This document shows positions 16,439-22,991 of a stretch of DNA of 31,080 bases, one piece after another. The notes below the pieces were generated by a model. It did not search any database and was not told the origin of the DNA. It worked only from the letters and a program-made list of their open reading frames with translations. The position numbers and the translations under genes were made by a program. The stretch lies in the IMG/VR virus record IMGVR_UViG_3300032214_000039, positions 1 through 31,080 of that record. One strand, written 5' to 3'. The stretch comes from a virus. Each line of letters begins with the position of its first letter. The stretch's first letter is position 1.

Positions 16439-18300
16439 TACTTCCTCCCGTCAGTTCTGATGTCGAGCCTTGGATCGCCAAGCCGCCAAGCGGTGTTGGT
16501 CTGGTTGGACTCCACCTTTAGAGACATGGAACGACCGCGGAGGCGCACATACAGCTCGTTTGTGAACTGCTCCACTGGGATTGATGTGGTCTTCGTGACG
16601 GGGTCTGCGTCCGACGCAAAGTATGCACCGCCGGGAAAGTTGCGGGCCTTGAGCGTGATGGTCGCGGTCGGGGCGGCGTTTGTCGAGTTTCGGAACGTCA
16701 GGTCAGGGATGATGCGGGTAGCAAACATGAACTGATCGCCGTCGCCCATGTCGATAACGCTCGACTCAATGTACGGAGCCAGAGGCAGGGGTGGCGAGAC
16801 ACTGCCGTCATTGAGGCCGCTCTCTTGGTAGTAGACGAACCCGTCGGGAGACAATGCGAGTGGGAACGACAAGATGGTGCGGTCGGCGTAGGCGGTGCGG
16901 GGCATAGTGCCGTAATACCAAACCCGTTGCTCGTAGTTGTAAACCACGTAGCTGTCGTTTTCAAAACTGTTTGTACTCGGGTAGAACCACCAGACCTCGG
17001 AGAAGGAGCTGCAGTGTCCAGCATAAATCTTCAGCTGCTGCAGCGTGTTCATGCCTGAAAAGACATACTCCTTAACGTCGCAAGGGACCTGAGTCACGGC
17101 ACCGTCGTACATGTAGAACTCGTTCCTGCCCATCCAGAAGACGAGATCACCCACGGCAACCATGGAGTTCGGGCTCATGATGGACGTAGCAGACGACACC
17201 TCTTGGATACCGAAGGTAAAGGGGTCCCCGATGTACTGCATCGCGTGAACGGACGTGTCCGTGAAGATGACGACCTGCTGCTTTGTTTGGATGGCACCTA
17301 CGATTGTGGACCCTGTGCCAAGGCGCAACTCTCCGGCGGTGGTCGTAGGCAGGGTCCTCCACTCCGCAGGGTTTTCTTGGTCTGAGAAACGAATAGTCAG
17401 TGGGTCCTGCACACCCGGGCCCCCTTCGGGGTCACAGCCGAAAGCAATGACGTGCCGGTCACGTTCTGACACGATGACGCTCTTGGCAATCGTGGGAGTG
17501 GCCTGAGCCCCGGGCAGCGACGACAGAGGCACCGCGCGTGTCGTCAGCCCCGCGGATTTATCCCAGTAGTAAATGCCACCGTCCTGAACGGAAATGACAA
17601 GGTCTTCGCCGAAGTTGTCCTGTGTCCAGATGCGAAGTTGCGCAAAAGATGAGGTAATAGTGGCACCCGACCCCCACGTCCCTCTAGACCACGTCCCGGC
17701 ACCCCACCCGGTACCGGTCACAGCCGTGTTGAGGCCTGTGTTGATCTGATAGGCACCGATGACCGAGGCCCCACCGTCTCCGCTATCGGATGCGTTGGCT
17801 GTGACGCTAAGGGTGATCTCGTAGGTGTCGGAGTTAGTAACGCTGGTAATCTGGTGTTCGGCATTCAGGACGGTTGCCGTAACGTTGCCGCCAAGGCTTA
17901 CTGCGCCGGAGAATGTCACGAAGTCATTAGGCACCGCACCATGGCCGATGTCTGTTACGACAAGTGTGGAGGACCCGTTTGTGGCAGCAAAGGTCACCGC
18001 CCCTGCAGCCGTCGTCGCCCGGATTGGCGTGATGTCAAAGGGCTTACCGCCCTGCAGGACGTAGTACTTTAAGTTAGTGCCAGACCCCACAAGAGTCGAG
18101 CCATCCAGCGCCGACCATGGGAGCAGAGAGCGCCCCGTACCGAGCATGGCAAATCGGCTATATCTGATCCAGCCGCCAATACTTTCAGGCTTCCCGGCCC
18201 GGAAACGCACGAGGTTTCCATCCCACCATCCGCCCTCGTTGGCGTAGGCGGTGGTCTCGCGGTTGATACCGGGCCGGAATACGAGCTTTGTGAGTGCCAT
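16438..18300 (-). CDS. Phage stabilisation protein (P22 gp10-like tail hub/nozzle)
   Basis: The product is 620 residues from ATG 18300, with AGGAG 6-7 bases upstream. The start (MALTKLVFRPGINRETTAYA, then NEGGWWDGNLVRFRAGKPE) and 'KPFDITPIR' near residue 90 are typical of the packaged-DNA stabilisation/tail-hub proteins of podophages. These form a six-bladed assembly that plugs the portal and extends the tail. Repeated beta-propeller-like segments (GRNEFYMYDGAVTQVPCDV, VWWFYPST) are visible. It is longer than P22 gp10 (472 residues), probably because of a Ser/Thr-rich beta insertion around residues 95-185. The class is well supported by sequence character, but homology to gp10 itself is from memory. 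Confidence 0.72.
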   Translation of the reverse strand: MALTKLVFRPGINRETTAYANEGGWWDGNLVRFRAGKPESIGGWIRYSRFAMLGTGRSLLPWSALDGSTLVGSGTNLKYYVLQGGKPFDITPIRATTAAGAVTFAATNGSSTLVVTDIGHGAVPNDFVTFSGAVSLGGNVTATVLNAEHQITSVTNSDTYEITLSVTANASDSGDGGASVIGAYQINTGLNTAVTGTGWGAGTWSRGTWGSGATITSSFAQLRIWTQDNFGEDLVISVQDGGIYYWDKSAGLTTRAVPLSSLPGAQATPTIAKSVIVSERDRHVIAFGCDPEGGPGVQDPLTIRFSDQENPAEWRTLPTTTAGELRLGTGSTIVGAIQTKQQVVIFTDTSVHAMQYIGDPFTFGIQEVSSATSIMSPNSMVAVGDLVFWMGRNEFYMYDGAVTQVPCDVKEYVFSGMNTLQQLKIYAGHCSSFSEVWWFYPSTNSFENDSYVVYNYEQRVWYYGTMPRTAYADRTILSFPLALSPDGFVYYQESGLNDGSVSPPLPLAPYIESSVIDMGDGDQFMFATRIIPDLTFRNSTNAAPTATITLKARNFPGGAYFASDADPVTKTTSIPVEQFTNELYVRLRGRSMSLKVESNQTNTAWRLGDPRLDIRTDGRK

Positions 18301-18329
18301 GGCAGTCTCCTGTTGGCGGAGATACTACA

Positions 18330-19181
18330 TCACCCGAGAAGTTTAGCCAATGTCTTAGGGCCAGCTACGCCGTCGGCGGTCAGACCGTTTTCAGCCTGCC
18401 ACTTCTTGAGCGCAGCCTCGGTACCCGGCCCGAAGTCACCGTCAGCTGTAAGTCCAAGCTTGGCCTGCATCTTCTTGACCTCGTCACCCTTCGACCCTTT
18501 GCGCAGCGTACCACCCGAGGGGGCAGCGGCAGCCGGTGCAGCGGCTGTGATCTTACCACCAAGTGCAGCCATAGCCTTAGCGTAGCGAGCCTGACGGTCA
18601 GCAAGGCCGATGTCCCCGCCGTTGATCTTCTTGGTCAGGGCAGCCACGTTGCCGGTGTCAGCGATGGCGTTCAGCTTGTTGGTGTTCCAGAACCACAGAG
18701 CCGACGCCAGCGCGCCCTCCTTGGTCTCCACCCACACAGCGGCTTCTTCTGCCGTCAGGTCATAGTCCTTGGCGAAGCGCGTATAGTTGTCACGGCCAGT
18801 GAGCTGCTTGAGGCCGCGGCCACGGAAGCGCCAGCCGTCACCGGGATGGACGTTGCCCAGCTTCGAGGTGCGGAACTCATCCATGTAGACGTAGTTGGCG
18901 ATCTTCTCCGGGTTGCGGGCGTATTCGGCAGCGTTGCGCTTGCCGGGGCCAAAGTAGCGCGGGAAGACCTTGTTCAGCGTTTCCTCACGATAGTTGAGGT
19001 TCTCGCTCATGGCGTTGAAGTCCATCGACTCGTGAGCGCACTGCGAGATAAACCCGGCGATGCGCTGGTCAGTCGTGATGTCGTACTTCGGCAGTGCTTT
19101 GTTCAGCTCCTCGCACCAAGCCTCGACCTCCTTATTGGTAGGGATCATGGCACGCAGCTGGTCTACGGTAATCAGGCTCAT
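18330..19181 (-). CDS. Endolysin: GH19-type glycoside hydrolase with C-terminal peptidoglycan-binding domain
   Basis: The product is 283 residues from ATG 19181, with a TAGGAG ribosome site that includes the stop of the nuclease gene. Residues 1-205 are a GH19 lysozyme/chitinase-like catalytic domain: FISQCAHES with catalytic E51, the second acidic residue E60 in MSENLNY, and FRGRGLKQLTGRDNY (119-133). After an Ala/Pro linker (211-224), residues 225-283 form a PG_binding_1 domain (LRKGSKGDEVKKMQAKLG, GDFGPGTEAALKKWQ). It cuts the glycan strands of the host wall at lysis. No signal peptide is seen, so a holin or another export route among the small membrane genes just upstream is expected. Confidence 0.92.
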   Translation of the reverse strand: MSLITVDQLRAMIPTNKEVEAWCEELNKALPKYDITTDQRIAGFISQCAHESMDFNAMSENLNYREETLNKVFPRYFGPGKRNAAEYARNPEKIANYVYMDEFRTSKLGNVHPGDGWRFRGRGLKQLTGRDNYTRFAKDYDLTAEEAAVWVETKEGALASALWFWNTNKLNAIADTGNVAALTKKINGGDIGLADRQARYAKAMAALGGKITAAAPAAAAPSGGTLRKGSKGDEVKKMQAKLGLTADGDFGPGTEAALKKWQAENGLTADGVAGPKTLAKLLG

Positions 19182-19191
19182 TTAGGTTCTC

Positions 19192-19599
19192 CTATTCGCA
19201 CCAAGATTGCTTGGCATCACCTTTGTAGTGCCGGGCCAGCCCGGCTGAGACGAGACTTTCCGCGAGGCTCTGGTGGTCCAGATAGACCTCGCCCAGCACA
19301 CGGCCACCATACTTGTCCCACTTGAGGATTTTGACATCGACCTCAAGAGCGTTGGCCACAGCGTTCTTGGTGAACGCGCTGGCTTTCTTTGCTAGGGCAG
19401 CCTCGGCATCGCACTGGGCGCGCGGTGCCTTCTCGGGCGTATCTATACCCATCACCCGGATCGAGAGCTTGGGCGGGAGGGGCGACGGGAGAAAATCCAC
19501 CGCAATCTCCACCGTATCGCCGTCGATGACCCTAGTGATTTCGTAGGGCGTAGAAAACGCAGGGGTTGCTGACAGGAGCAGGGCAACGAGCCACCTCAT
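19192..19599 (-). CDS. Secreted staphylococcal-nuclease-like (SNase/thermonuclease) protein
   Basis: The product is 135 residues from ATG 19599, which overlaps the previous stop as ATGA. Residues 1-16 (MRWLVALLLSATPAFS) are a signal peptide. The SNase fold follows: VIDGDTVEI with metal ligands D26/D28, RVMGIDTPE with R48, D53 and E56, and GGRVLGEV with R100. These match Arg35, Asp40, Glu43 and Arg87 of the staphylococcal enzyme, so it should be an active Ca2+-dependent nuclease outside the cytoplasm. The gene ends in TAG, which is also the start of the endolysin's ribosome site. A secreted nuclease in the lysis region could reduce viscosity on lysis or destroy DNA in the periplasm; its role is inferred. 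Confidence 0.88.
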   Translation of the reverse strand: MRWLVALLLSATPAFSTPYEITRVIDGDTVEIAVDFLPSPLPPKLSIRVMGIDTPEKAPRAQCDAEAALAKKASAFTKNAVANALEVDVKILKWDKYGGRVLGEVYLDHQSLAESLVSAGLARHYKGDAKQSWCE

Positions 19600-19823
19600 T
19601 TCTTGGGTCTCTTGATCGGCACCTTCTTGGTGACGGCGTCCAGCACAGCTTCCTGCGCCATGTCCTTACCCATCCCGCCGAGGAGGTCACCGACGTTGCC
19701 CGTGGCCGCAACCTTGATAGCGGTTTCCACCGGGTCAGGCAGGTTCACCTTATCCAGCACTGCGTCTACGGCCTTCTCTTTGAGCTTGCGGCCAACAAGC
19801 ATCCCAACGATGCGTCCGATCAT
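19596..19823 (-). CDS. Small unknown protein of the lysis region
   Basis: The product is 75 residues. Both ends show ATGA overlaps, at 19820-19823 with the gene before it and at 19596-19599 with the nuclease gene. It is mostly helical and amphipathic (GRKLKEKAVDAVLDKVN, MAQEAVLDAVTKKV) with a basic end (PIKRPKK). It has no signal peptide and no clear membrane helix, although the first 12 residues are hydrophobic. Similar short proteins occur beside endolysins in aquatic phages without known function. It could bind the membrane surface. No function is claimed. Confidence 0.65.
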   Translation of the reverse strand: MIGRIVGMLVGRKLKEKAVDAVLDKVNLPDPVETAIKVAATGNVGDLLGGMGKDMAQEAVLDAVTKKVPIKRPKK

Positions 19824-19966
19824 TCGGTGTACTCCTGTGTCGGTGGCTCATCGTTGCCACCTTTGTTACGGTTGTTTCCTGCGGCCATGACGCCGCCGAG
19901 AGCGCCCACGATGAACGAGGCGATGGGGGTCAGCAGCTCGAAGAACTTGCGGTCGTTCTCGCTGGA
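19820..19966 (-). pseudogene. Downstream half of the amber-interrupted membrane protein gene
   Basis: Directly after the TAG at 19969-19967, the same frame stays open for 48 codons to TGA (19820-19822). That stop overlaps the next ATG as ATGA, like every functional gene around it. It reads SSENDRKFFELLTPIASFIV, then GALGGVMAAGNN and a hydrophilic tail. This contains one hydrophobic helix (about 20 residues). It has no ribosome site and no early ATG; only a GTG (19907-19909) and an ATG (19886-19888) lie inside or after the helix. It therefore looks like the second half of one protein and not a separate gene. It would be made only by readthrough, amber suppression, or in phages without this mutation. 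Confidence 0.7.
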
Positions 19967-20101
19967 CTAGCCGAGAGGCTGGGTCACGAAGACGAGGCTG
20001 TATAGGATGGTGAAGATGGTACCAGCCAAGATCACCACCAAGGCGCAGCCGATGAAATACCGCAGCTTGGCTTCCATCATTTCTGGATCGTTCTTGCTCA
20101 T
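19967..20101 (-). CDS. Small membrane protein (holin-like), truncated by an in-frame amber codon
   Basis: The ATG at 20099-20101 overlaps the preceding stop as ATGA. The 44-residue product has a charged start (MSKNDPEMMEAKLRY) and one strong transmembrane helix (FIGCALVVILAGTIFTILYS), ending VFVTQPLG before TAG. The frame continues after the TAG with a second helix (see 19820-19966). From memory, phage proteins of this type run without a break through 'TQPLG-x-S..ND..FF.LLTPIA', so the TAG probably replaces CAG (Gln) by one base change. With one or two helices and its place among lysis genes it is a holin candidate. That role is not shown by sequence alone. Confidence 0.65.
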   Translation of the reverse strand: MSKNDPEMMEAKLRYFIGCALVVILAGTIFTILYSLVFVTQPLG

Positions 20102-20289
20102 TGCGAATCTCCTGTCAGGTCGGTGGCGCACATGCCAGTACGCAGGCAAATCGGGGGCGTGCATTCAAGAGCAGCCCAGTTCTCGGGGTCTTGGCAGGGG
20201 TAGCGGTAGAAGCCGTCCCCGCTGACCCAGAAGATCGCGGCGACGGCGGCCAGAAACGCCACCCAGATCAAGGCTTCCATCTTCATCAT
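20098..20289 (-). CDS. Small single-helix membrane protein with conserved Cys residues
   Basis: The start is taken at 20289 because this ATG overlaps the preceding stop as ATGA. An in-frame ATG at 20328 would run 39 bases further back into the upstream gene. The 63-residue product has a transmembrane helix at about residues 5-22 (EALIWVAFLAAVAAIFWV). A short extracytoplasmic part contains YPCQDPENW, ECTPPIC and GMC, four Cys that could form two disulfides in the periplasm. The 'YPCQDPENW' block is familiar from hypothetical proteins of aquatic phages. A role in lysis (for example spanin-like) is possible but unproven. Confidence 0.7.
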   Translation of the reverse strand: MMKMEALIWVAFLAAVAAIFWVSGDGFYRYPCQDPENWAALECTPPICLRTGMCATDLTGDSQ

Positions 20290-20717
20290 TGCATCGGGTT
20301 CCTTATCAGGTCGTCCATAGCCTTCCACAGGTCTTCGATCTCAGCGTCGTACTTCTCCAGCTTGCCAGCGAGGCCGCTGCTGACGCTGTCTGACTTTTCG
20401 ACCATCGACCGAAGGTCCATCAACTCTTTCTGCTGCTCAAGGATCGTCCCCATCTGGGTCGAGATTGCCGACAGCTTCGGTGCAAGCCCGCGCACGTCGT
20501 TGTCTTGGATCGCTTGCTCCAGAGTTTGCACCCGGCTCTCAACGCCCAAGACGCCATCCACGCTCTCCTCAACGGCCCAGAAGCGGTTGACTGTATCGTA
20601 CCCGACATAGATGGTGCCGCTGATACCAGACAGGGCAGGCAGAGCGGCGGCAAGCCACCATCCCTTTACGTCAAAGCCAGCGATCCGCAGGCCGTTGGTT
20701 TCAGCTTCCTCGCTCAC
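20286..20717 (-). CDS. Membrane-anchored coiled-coil protein of the lysis region
   Basis: The start is a GTG (20715-20717) that overlaps the previous stop as GTGA. The 143-residue product has an N-terminal hydrophobic segment (about 19-40, WWLAAALPALSGISGTIYVG). A long charged helical region follows (about 48-138, with VESRVQTLEQAIQ and LEQQKELMDLRSMVEK), likely a coiled coil. This is the general build of membrane-anchored inner-membrane spanins and of phage proteins that oligomerise at the envelope. It has no Cys. The product may be a spanin-type or holin-associated protein. The family is not recognised. Confidence 0.68.
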   Translation of the reverse strand: MSEEAETNGLRIAGFDVKGWWLAAALPALSGISGTIYVGYDTVNRFWAVEESVDGVLGVESRVQTLEQAIQDNDVRGLAPKLSAISTQMGTILEQQKELMDLRSMVEKSDSVSSGLAGKLEKYDAEIEDLWKAMDDLIRNPMQ

Positions 20718-21463
20718 GAACCATACCCGGCAGCGTAGACATCCTCAACCGACACAGTGCTGGCCTGTAGCAGCCCTTGCAGGCCGATGCCGAAGGCGTT
20801 GGCGGCAGAGATGTTCATGAGGTCAGCCGTGGCGCTGTAGGCCACCGTTGCGCCGTAGAGGCTGGTGCCGCTGTTGGAGGCGTAGGCATCGACAGTCCCA
20901 GTCATGGTCGAGTTGCGAGACGCGGCCAAGAAGGCACCAGCATCGCGGGCGTATGACTGCACAGCGCCGAGAGCGTTGTTGTAGTTGTTCACGTCAGCCG
21001 CCGTGATGGTCATGTCGTTGCTGGACAGGACGGCCTGCACGGCAAGCTGCTCATTGACCGTGTCGGCGTTGGCAGCCATGTTGGCGACGGCCTGCACCTC
21101 GGCTAGAACCGCAGTCGCGGCAACGAGGTTATCGACAGCCGTATCGAGATTGACCATTGTTGCGGCGTATTGATCCTGAAACAACATCTCGGCGTTGTAG
21201 TACGTCGCGTCGATCACCCCCTGAACGTCAGCGTTGTAATCCAGCCGCATCTGCTCAGTGATGGTTGCCGTCTGCATGACGCCCGGTGCGAGGATGTCGC
21301 CGTTGCTTGCGCTGTAGGTCGCCCCGGCAGTCAGGCTTTGGGCGGCGGAAAGCTGGTTAAGGATTGTCTGTGCCGACCCCTGTAGATCGGTCATCGTCGG
21401 ATCGGCGTGAGCGGCGGAAGCGCTCAGACAAAGTAGGGCCACTGTTTTCTTGAGGCAGGACAT
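20714..21463 (-). CDS. Secreted hypothetical protein
   Basis: The product is 249 residues with a signal peptide (MSCLKKTVALLCLSASAAHA). The mature part is Ala/Thr/Asn-rich, helical and acidic (ITEQMRLDYNADVQGVID, AVDNLVAATAVLAEVQ), and ends in a Gly/Tyr-rich tail. It has no Cys after the signal peptide. The start lies 107 bases inside the upstream gene (21357-22070). The signal peptide makes this start convincing, so the overlap is real unless the upstream gene is wrongly extended. Its function is unknown. An exported protein in a phage lysis region could act in the periplasm or in superinfection exclusion. Confidence 0.68.
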   Translation of the reverse strand: MSCLKKTVALLCLSASAAHADPTMTDLQGSAQTILNQLSAAQSLTAGATYSASNGDILAPGVMQTATITEQMRLDYNADVQGVIDATYYNAEMLFQDQYAATMVNLDTAVDNLVAATAVLAEVQAVANMAANADTVNEQLAVQAVLSSNDMTITAADVNNYNNALGAVQSYARDAGAFLAASRNSTMTGTVDAYASNSGTSLYGATVAYSATADLMNISAANAFGIGLQGLLQASTVSVEDVYAAGYGS

Positions 21464-22070
21464 CCGGCAACTCCTCGTTCATGAGTAGGAAGGCGTCCCA
21501 GAACGCCTGATCTTCGGCGTATCCTATCACATAACTATAGGGGTCGTCACGCATTGCGAGATACCCTTCCCGACCGACCAGCAACTTGCCCGTGGCGATG
21601 GAGTAGATCGGGCAGGGCGTCGATGCCAAAGCCATCGCTTTGAAGATGTCAGGGCTGTCGCACATGACCGAGATGCCGCTGACCTGTAGGCCGAGACCAC
21701 CAGCTTCCTGCGGGGTGCCTAAGAGGCGGGCATCCTTGCGGCGGTTGCACTCAGGGTCTTGTTCCATCTTGCCCTCGGCTCTGCCGAAGATGCTAACTTG
21801 GAAGGCCTGCTGGTAGGGGATGAGGCAGCTATCGTTGCCACCGCCACCCATGACTGTCGGCGCTGCTGCTGTCGGCACGGGCGTTGAGAACGGCGCGGAC
21901 CCGGCACCATTGTAGTTCCTCGTCTCGGTGGTGGAGACGTTGTTGCTGTCGATGGTGGAGTTGGTGTTGCCGGAGTTGGTGTTCAGATCGCCCGTGACTT
22001 GAGCGTTGGCCGTGGCTGTCAGTAGACAGAGCAGAGCGCACCCATAACGTCCCGCGTGTCGCCAGAGCAT
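21357..22070 (-). CDS. Secreted Cys-containing hypothetical protein
   Basis: The start is taken at ATG 22070, because it gives a clean signal peptide (LWRHAGRYGCALLCLLTATA, then NAQ). A longer frame to 22139 would only add basic residues inside the upstream lipoprotein gene. The 237-residue product has an Asn/Thr-rich mature start (GDLNTNSGNTNSTID), a Pro/Ala stretch, GGGGNDSCLIPYQ, then a folded part with several Cys (DPECNRRKDARLL, GISVMCDSPDIFKAMALAS, TPCPIYSI) and a basic/acidic end. The Cys pattern suits disulfides in the periplasm. It overlaps the lipoprotein gene before it by 52 bases and the secreted gene after it by 107 bases. Its function is unknown. Confidence 0.65.
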   Translation of the reverse strand: MLWRHAGRYGCALLCLLTATANAQVTGDLNTNSGNTNSTIDSNNVSTTETRNYNGAGSAPFSTPVPTAAAPTVMGGGGNDSCLIPYQQAFQVSIFGRAEGKMEQDPECNRRKDARLLGTPQEAGGLGLQVSGISVMCDSPDIFKAMALASTPCPIYSIATGKLLVGREGYLAMRDDPYSYVIGYAEDQAFWDAFLLMNEELPDVLPQENSGPTLSERFRRSRRSDDDRSTGVGTDNP

Positions 22071-22234
22071 AGCAGTTCGTTGGCCGCGTCTCCGTGCGCC
22101 ATGTAGTAAAGCGTCTCCGCGTTCTGTCTGATCTCGCACTGGCGGTCACCTTTCGGGCAGGCCGTCGTGTAGGCCACGGACGATACAGTAACAGGGCCGC
22201 ATCCAGCGACCAAGAGGACGAGTAGCAGCCTCAT
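22019..22234 (-). CDS. Small lipoprotein with several Cys
   Basis: The product is 71 residues. The ATG (22232-22234) overlaps the previous stop as ATGA. MRLLLVLLVAGCGP is a lipoprotein signal peptide with the lipobox VAGC, cleaved before C12. The mature part has four more Cys and the helix RQNAETLYYMAHGDAANELL followed by RDVMGALC. Small lipoproteins next to membrane-anchored coiled-coil proteins in lysis regions can be outer-membrane spanins. Here the preceding gene (22231-22461) would supply the inner-membrane partner. However, the protein is not Pro-rich like Rz1, so this remains a proposal. Confidence 0.72.
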   Translation of the reverse strand: MRLLLVLLVAGCGPVTVSSVAYTTACPKGDRQCEIRQNAETLYYMAHGDAANELLCSGDTRDVMGALCSVY

Positions 22235-22461
22235 TTGCTCATCCCCTGCAAGATGCGGTCGATCTTGGTGTCGAGGCTGTCGATCCGCGCCAGCACCCGA
22301 TTGATGTCGGAATGCACGTCAGCCCGCGTGGCATAGTCCTCGCGGGTACGGTTCAAGAGGATTTGCAGACGCTTCACTTCGTCCACATGGCTTCTCAGCA
22401 CCCAGCCGACGGCGGCGACGACACCCGACAAGACGGCGCTCCAAATCATTTCGGGTGTCAT
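22231..22461 (-). CDS. Small membrane-anchored coiled-coil protein (inner-membrane spanin-like candidate)
   Basis: The product is 76 residues from ATG 22461, 4 bases after the previous stop. A transmembrane segment (about 5-22, MIWSAVLSGVVAAVGWVL) is followed by a charged helix (HVDEVKRLQILLNRTREDY) and a heptad-like end (INRVLARIDSLDTKIDRILQ). One membrane helix plus a coiled coil directly before a lipoprotein gene recalls i-spanin/o-spanin pairs. Small phage proteins of this build also serve as holin-associated factors. The topology and pairing are inferred. Confidence 0.68.
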   Translation of the reverse strand: MTPEMIWSAVLSGVVAAVGWVLRSHVDEVKRLQILLNRTREDYATRADVHSDINRVLARIDSLDTKIDRILQGMSK

Positions 22462-22465
22462 CAGA

Positions 22466-22765
22466 TCACCAAGGCAAGCCGTTCAGGGTTGCCGGGGTCT
22501 TCAGGGCTTCGATCTGGGCTTCCAGCGATGCCTCTGCGGCGGCTTTGTCCACCGATCCCCAGACCCATGCCAGCACGTCGGCTTCGGTGAGGCTGGCGTA
22601 AGGCTTGAAGCCCGCAGCCGATGCGTCAGGGGTGAAGCCTGCGGTGCCGTAGGCCGACGCGACGTGATCCCCGTCAACGGCAGTCACGCGCCAGTGGGCC
22701 ACGGTCACGCCGCCGTCAGCAGCGTTGCGGTCAAGCTGAGCAATGCTCCAAGTGATCGTCGTCAT
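22466..22765 (-). CDS. Conserved phage protein of unknown function (DUF7936-like)
   Basis: The product is 99 residues. The ATG (22763-22765) overlaps the previous stop as ATGA. The sequence ITWSIAQLDRNAADGGVTVA, AHWRVTAVDGDHVASAYGT, and LTEADVLAWVWG...VDKAAAEASLEAQIEAL with a terminal NGLPW is well known from marine phage and cyanophage genomes. I recall it as a DUF7936-type family, though the number is from memory. The first half is a two-strand beta unit and the second half a helix. It follows the tail fibre, and small proteins in this place are often fibre-associated or unknown. No catalytic residues are evident. Confidence 0.7.
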   Translation of the reverse strand: MTTITWSIAQLDRNAADGGVTVAHWRVTAVDGDHVASAYGTAGFTPDASAAGFKPYASLTEADVLAWVWGSVDKAAAEASLEAQIEALKTPATLNGLPW

Positions 22766-22974
22766 TCTTCAGTCTCCTTCTTGAGCGAGGCGGTCAGCAT
22801 GTTCATGAAGGCATCACGGCCCACTTGAAGCTGGTCGAGGTTGAAGCGCGTCGAACCGATCTTGCGGTCCAAGTCTGCCACATGGTTGATGAGAACCTTC
22901 TGCTCGTCGGTCAGTTGGTCCTCGGTGTAGTCCTGATCGTTGATCGTGATGGTTACTGGTTTTTTCTCGGCCAT
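22762..22974 (-). CDS. Small conserved phage protein (DUF6447-like)
   Basis: The product is 70 residues from ATG 22974, with a strong ribosome site (AAGGAGG about 8 bases upstream). The pattern VTITINDQDYTEDQLTDEQK, INHVADLDRKIGS and FNLDQLQVGRDAFM is a beta hairpin followed by a long helix. It is a familiar small protein of marine phages whose DUF number (6447) I quote from memory. It lies directly after the tail-fibre gene and overlaps the next gene by 4 bases (ATGA). It may be a fibre-linked accessory protein. The function is not known. Confidence 0.7.
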   Translation of the reverse strand: MAEKKPVTITINDQDYTEDQLTDEQKVLINHVADLDRKIGSTRFNLDQLQVGRDAFMNMLTASLKKETEE

Positions 22975-22991
22975 CGTGATCCTCCTTCTGG

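Noticed and set aside
19967-19969. Genome-wide use of TAG as a sense codon (stop-codon recoding)
   Set aside because: The nuclease gene appears to end at TAG at the expected place, the other genes end in TAA or TGA, and no long gene contains in-frame TAG, so general recoding is not supported by this window.
20290-20328. Upstream in-frame ATG for the small Cys membrane protein
   Set aside because: The ATG at 20289 makes the ATGA overlap seen throughout this region, and the longer form would only add a polar stretch from another gene's frame.
22071-22139. Longer N-terminus for the first secreted protein
   Set aside because: It would put a basic polar stretch ahead of a clear signal peptide and run deep into the lipoprotein gene.
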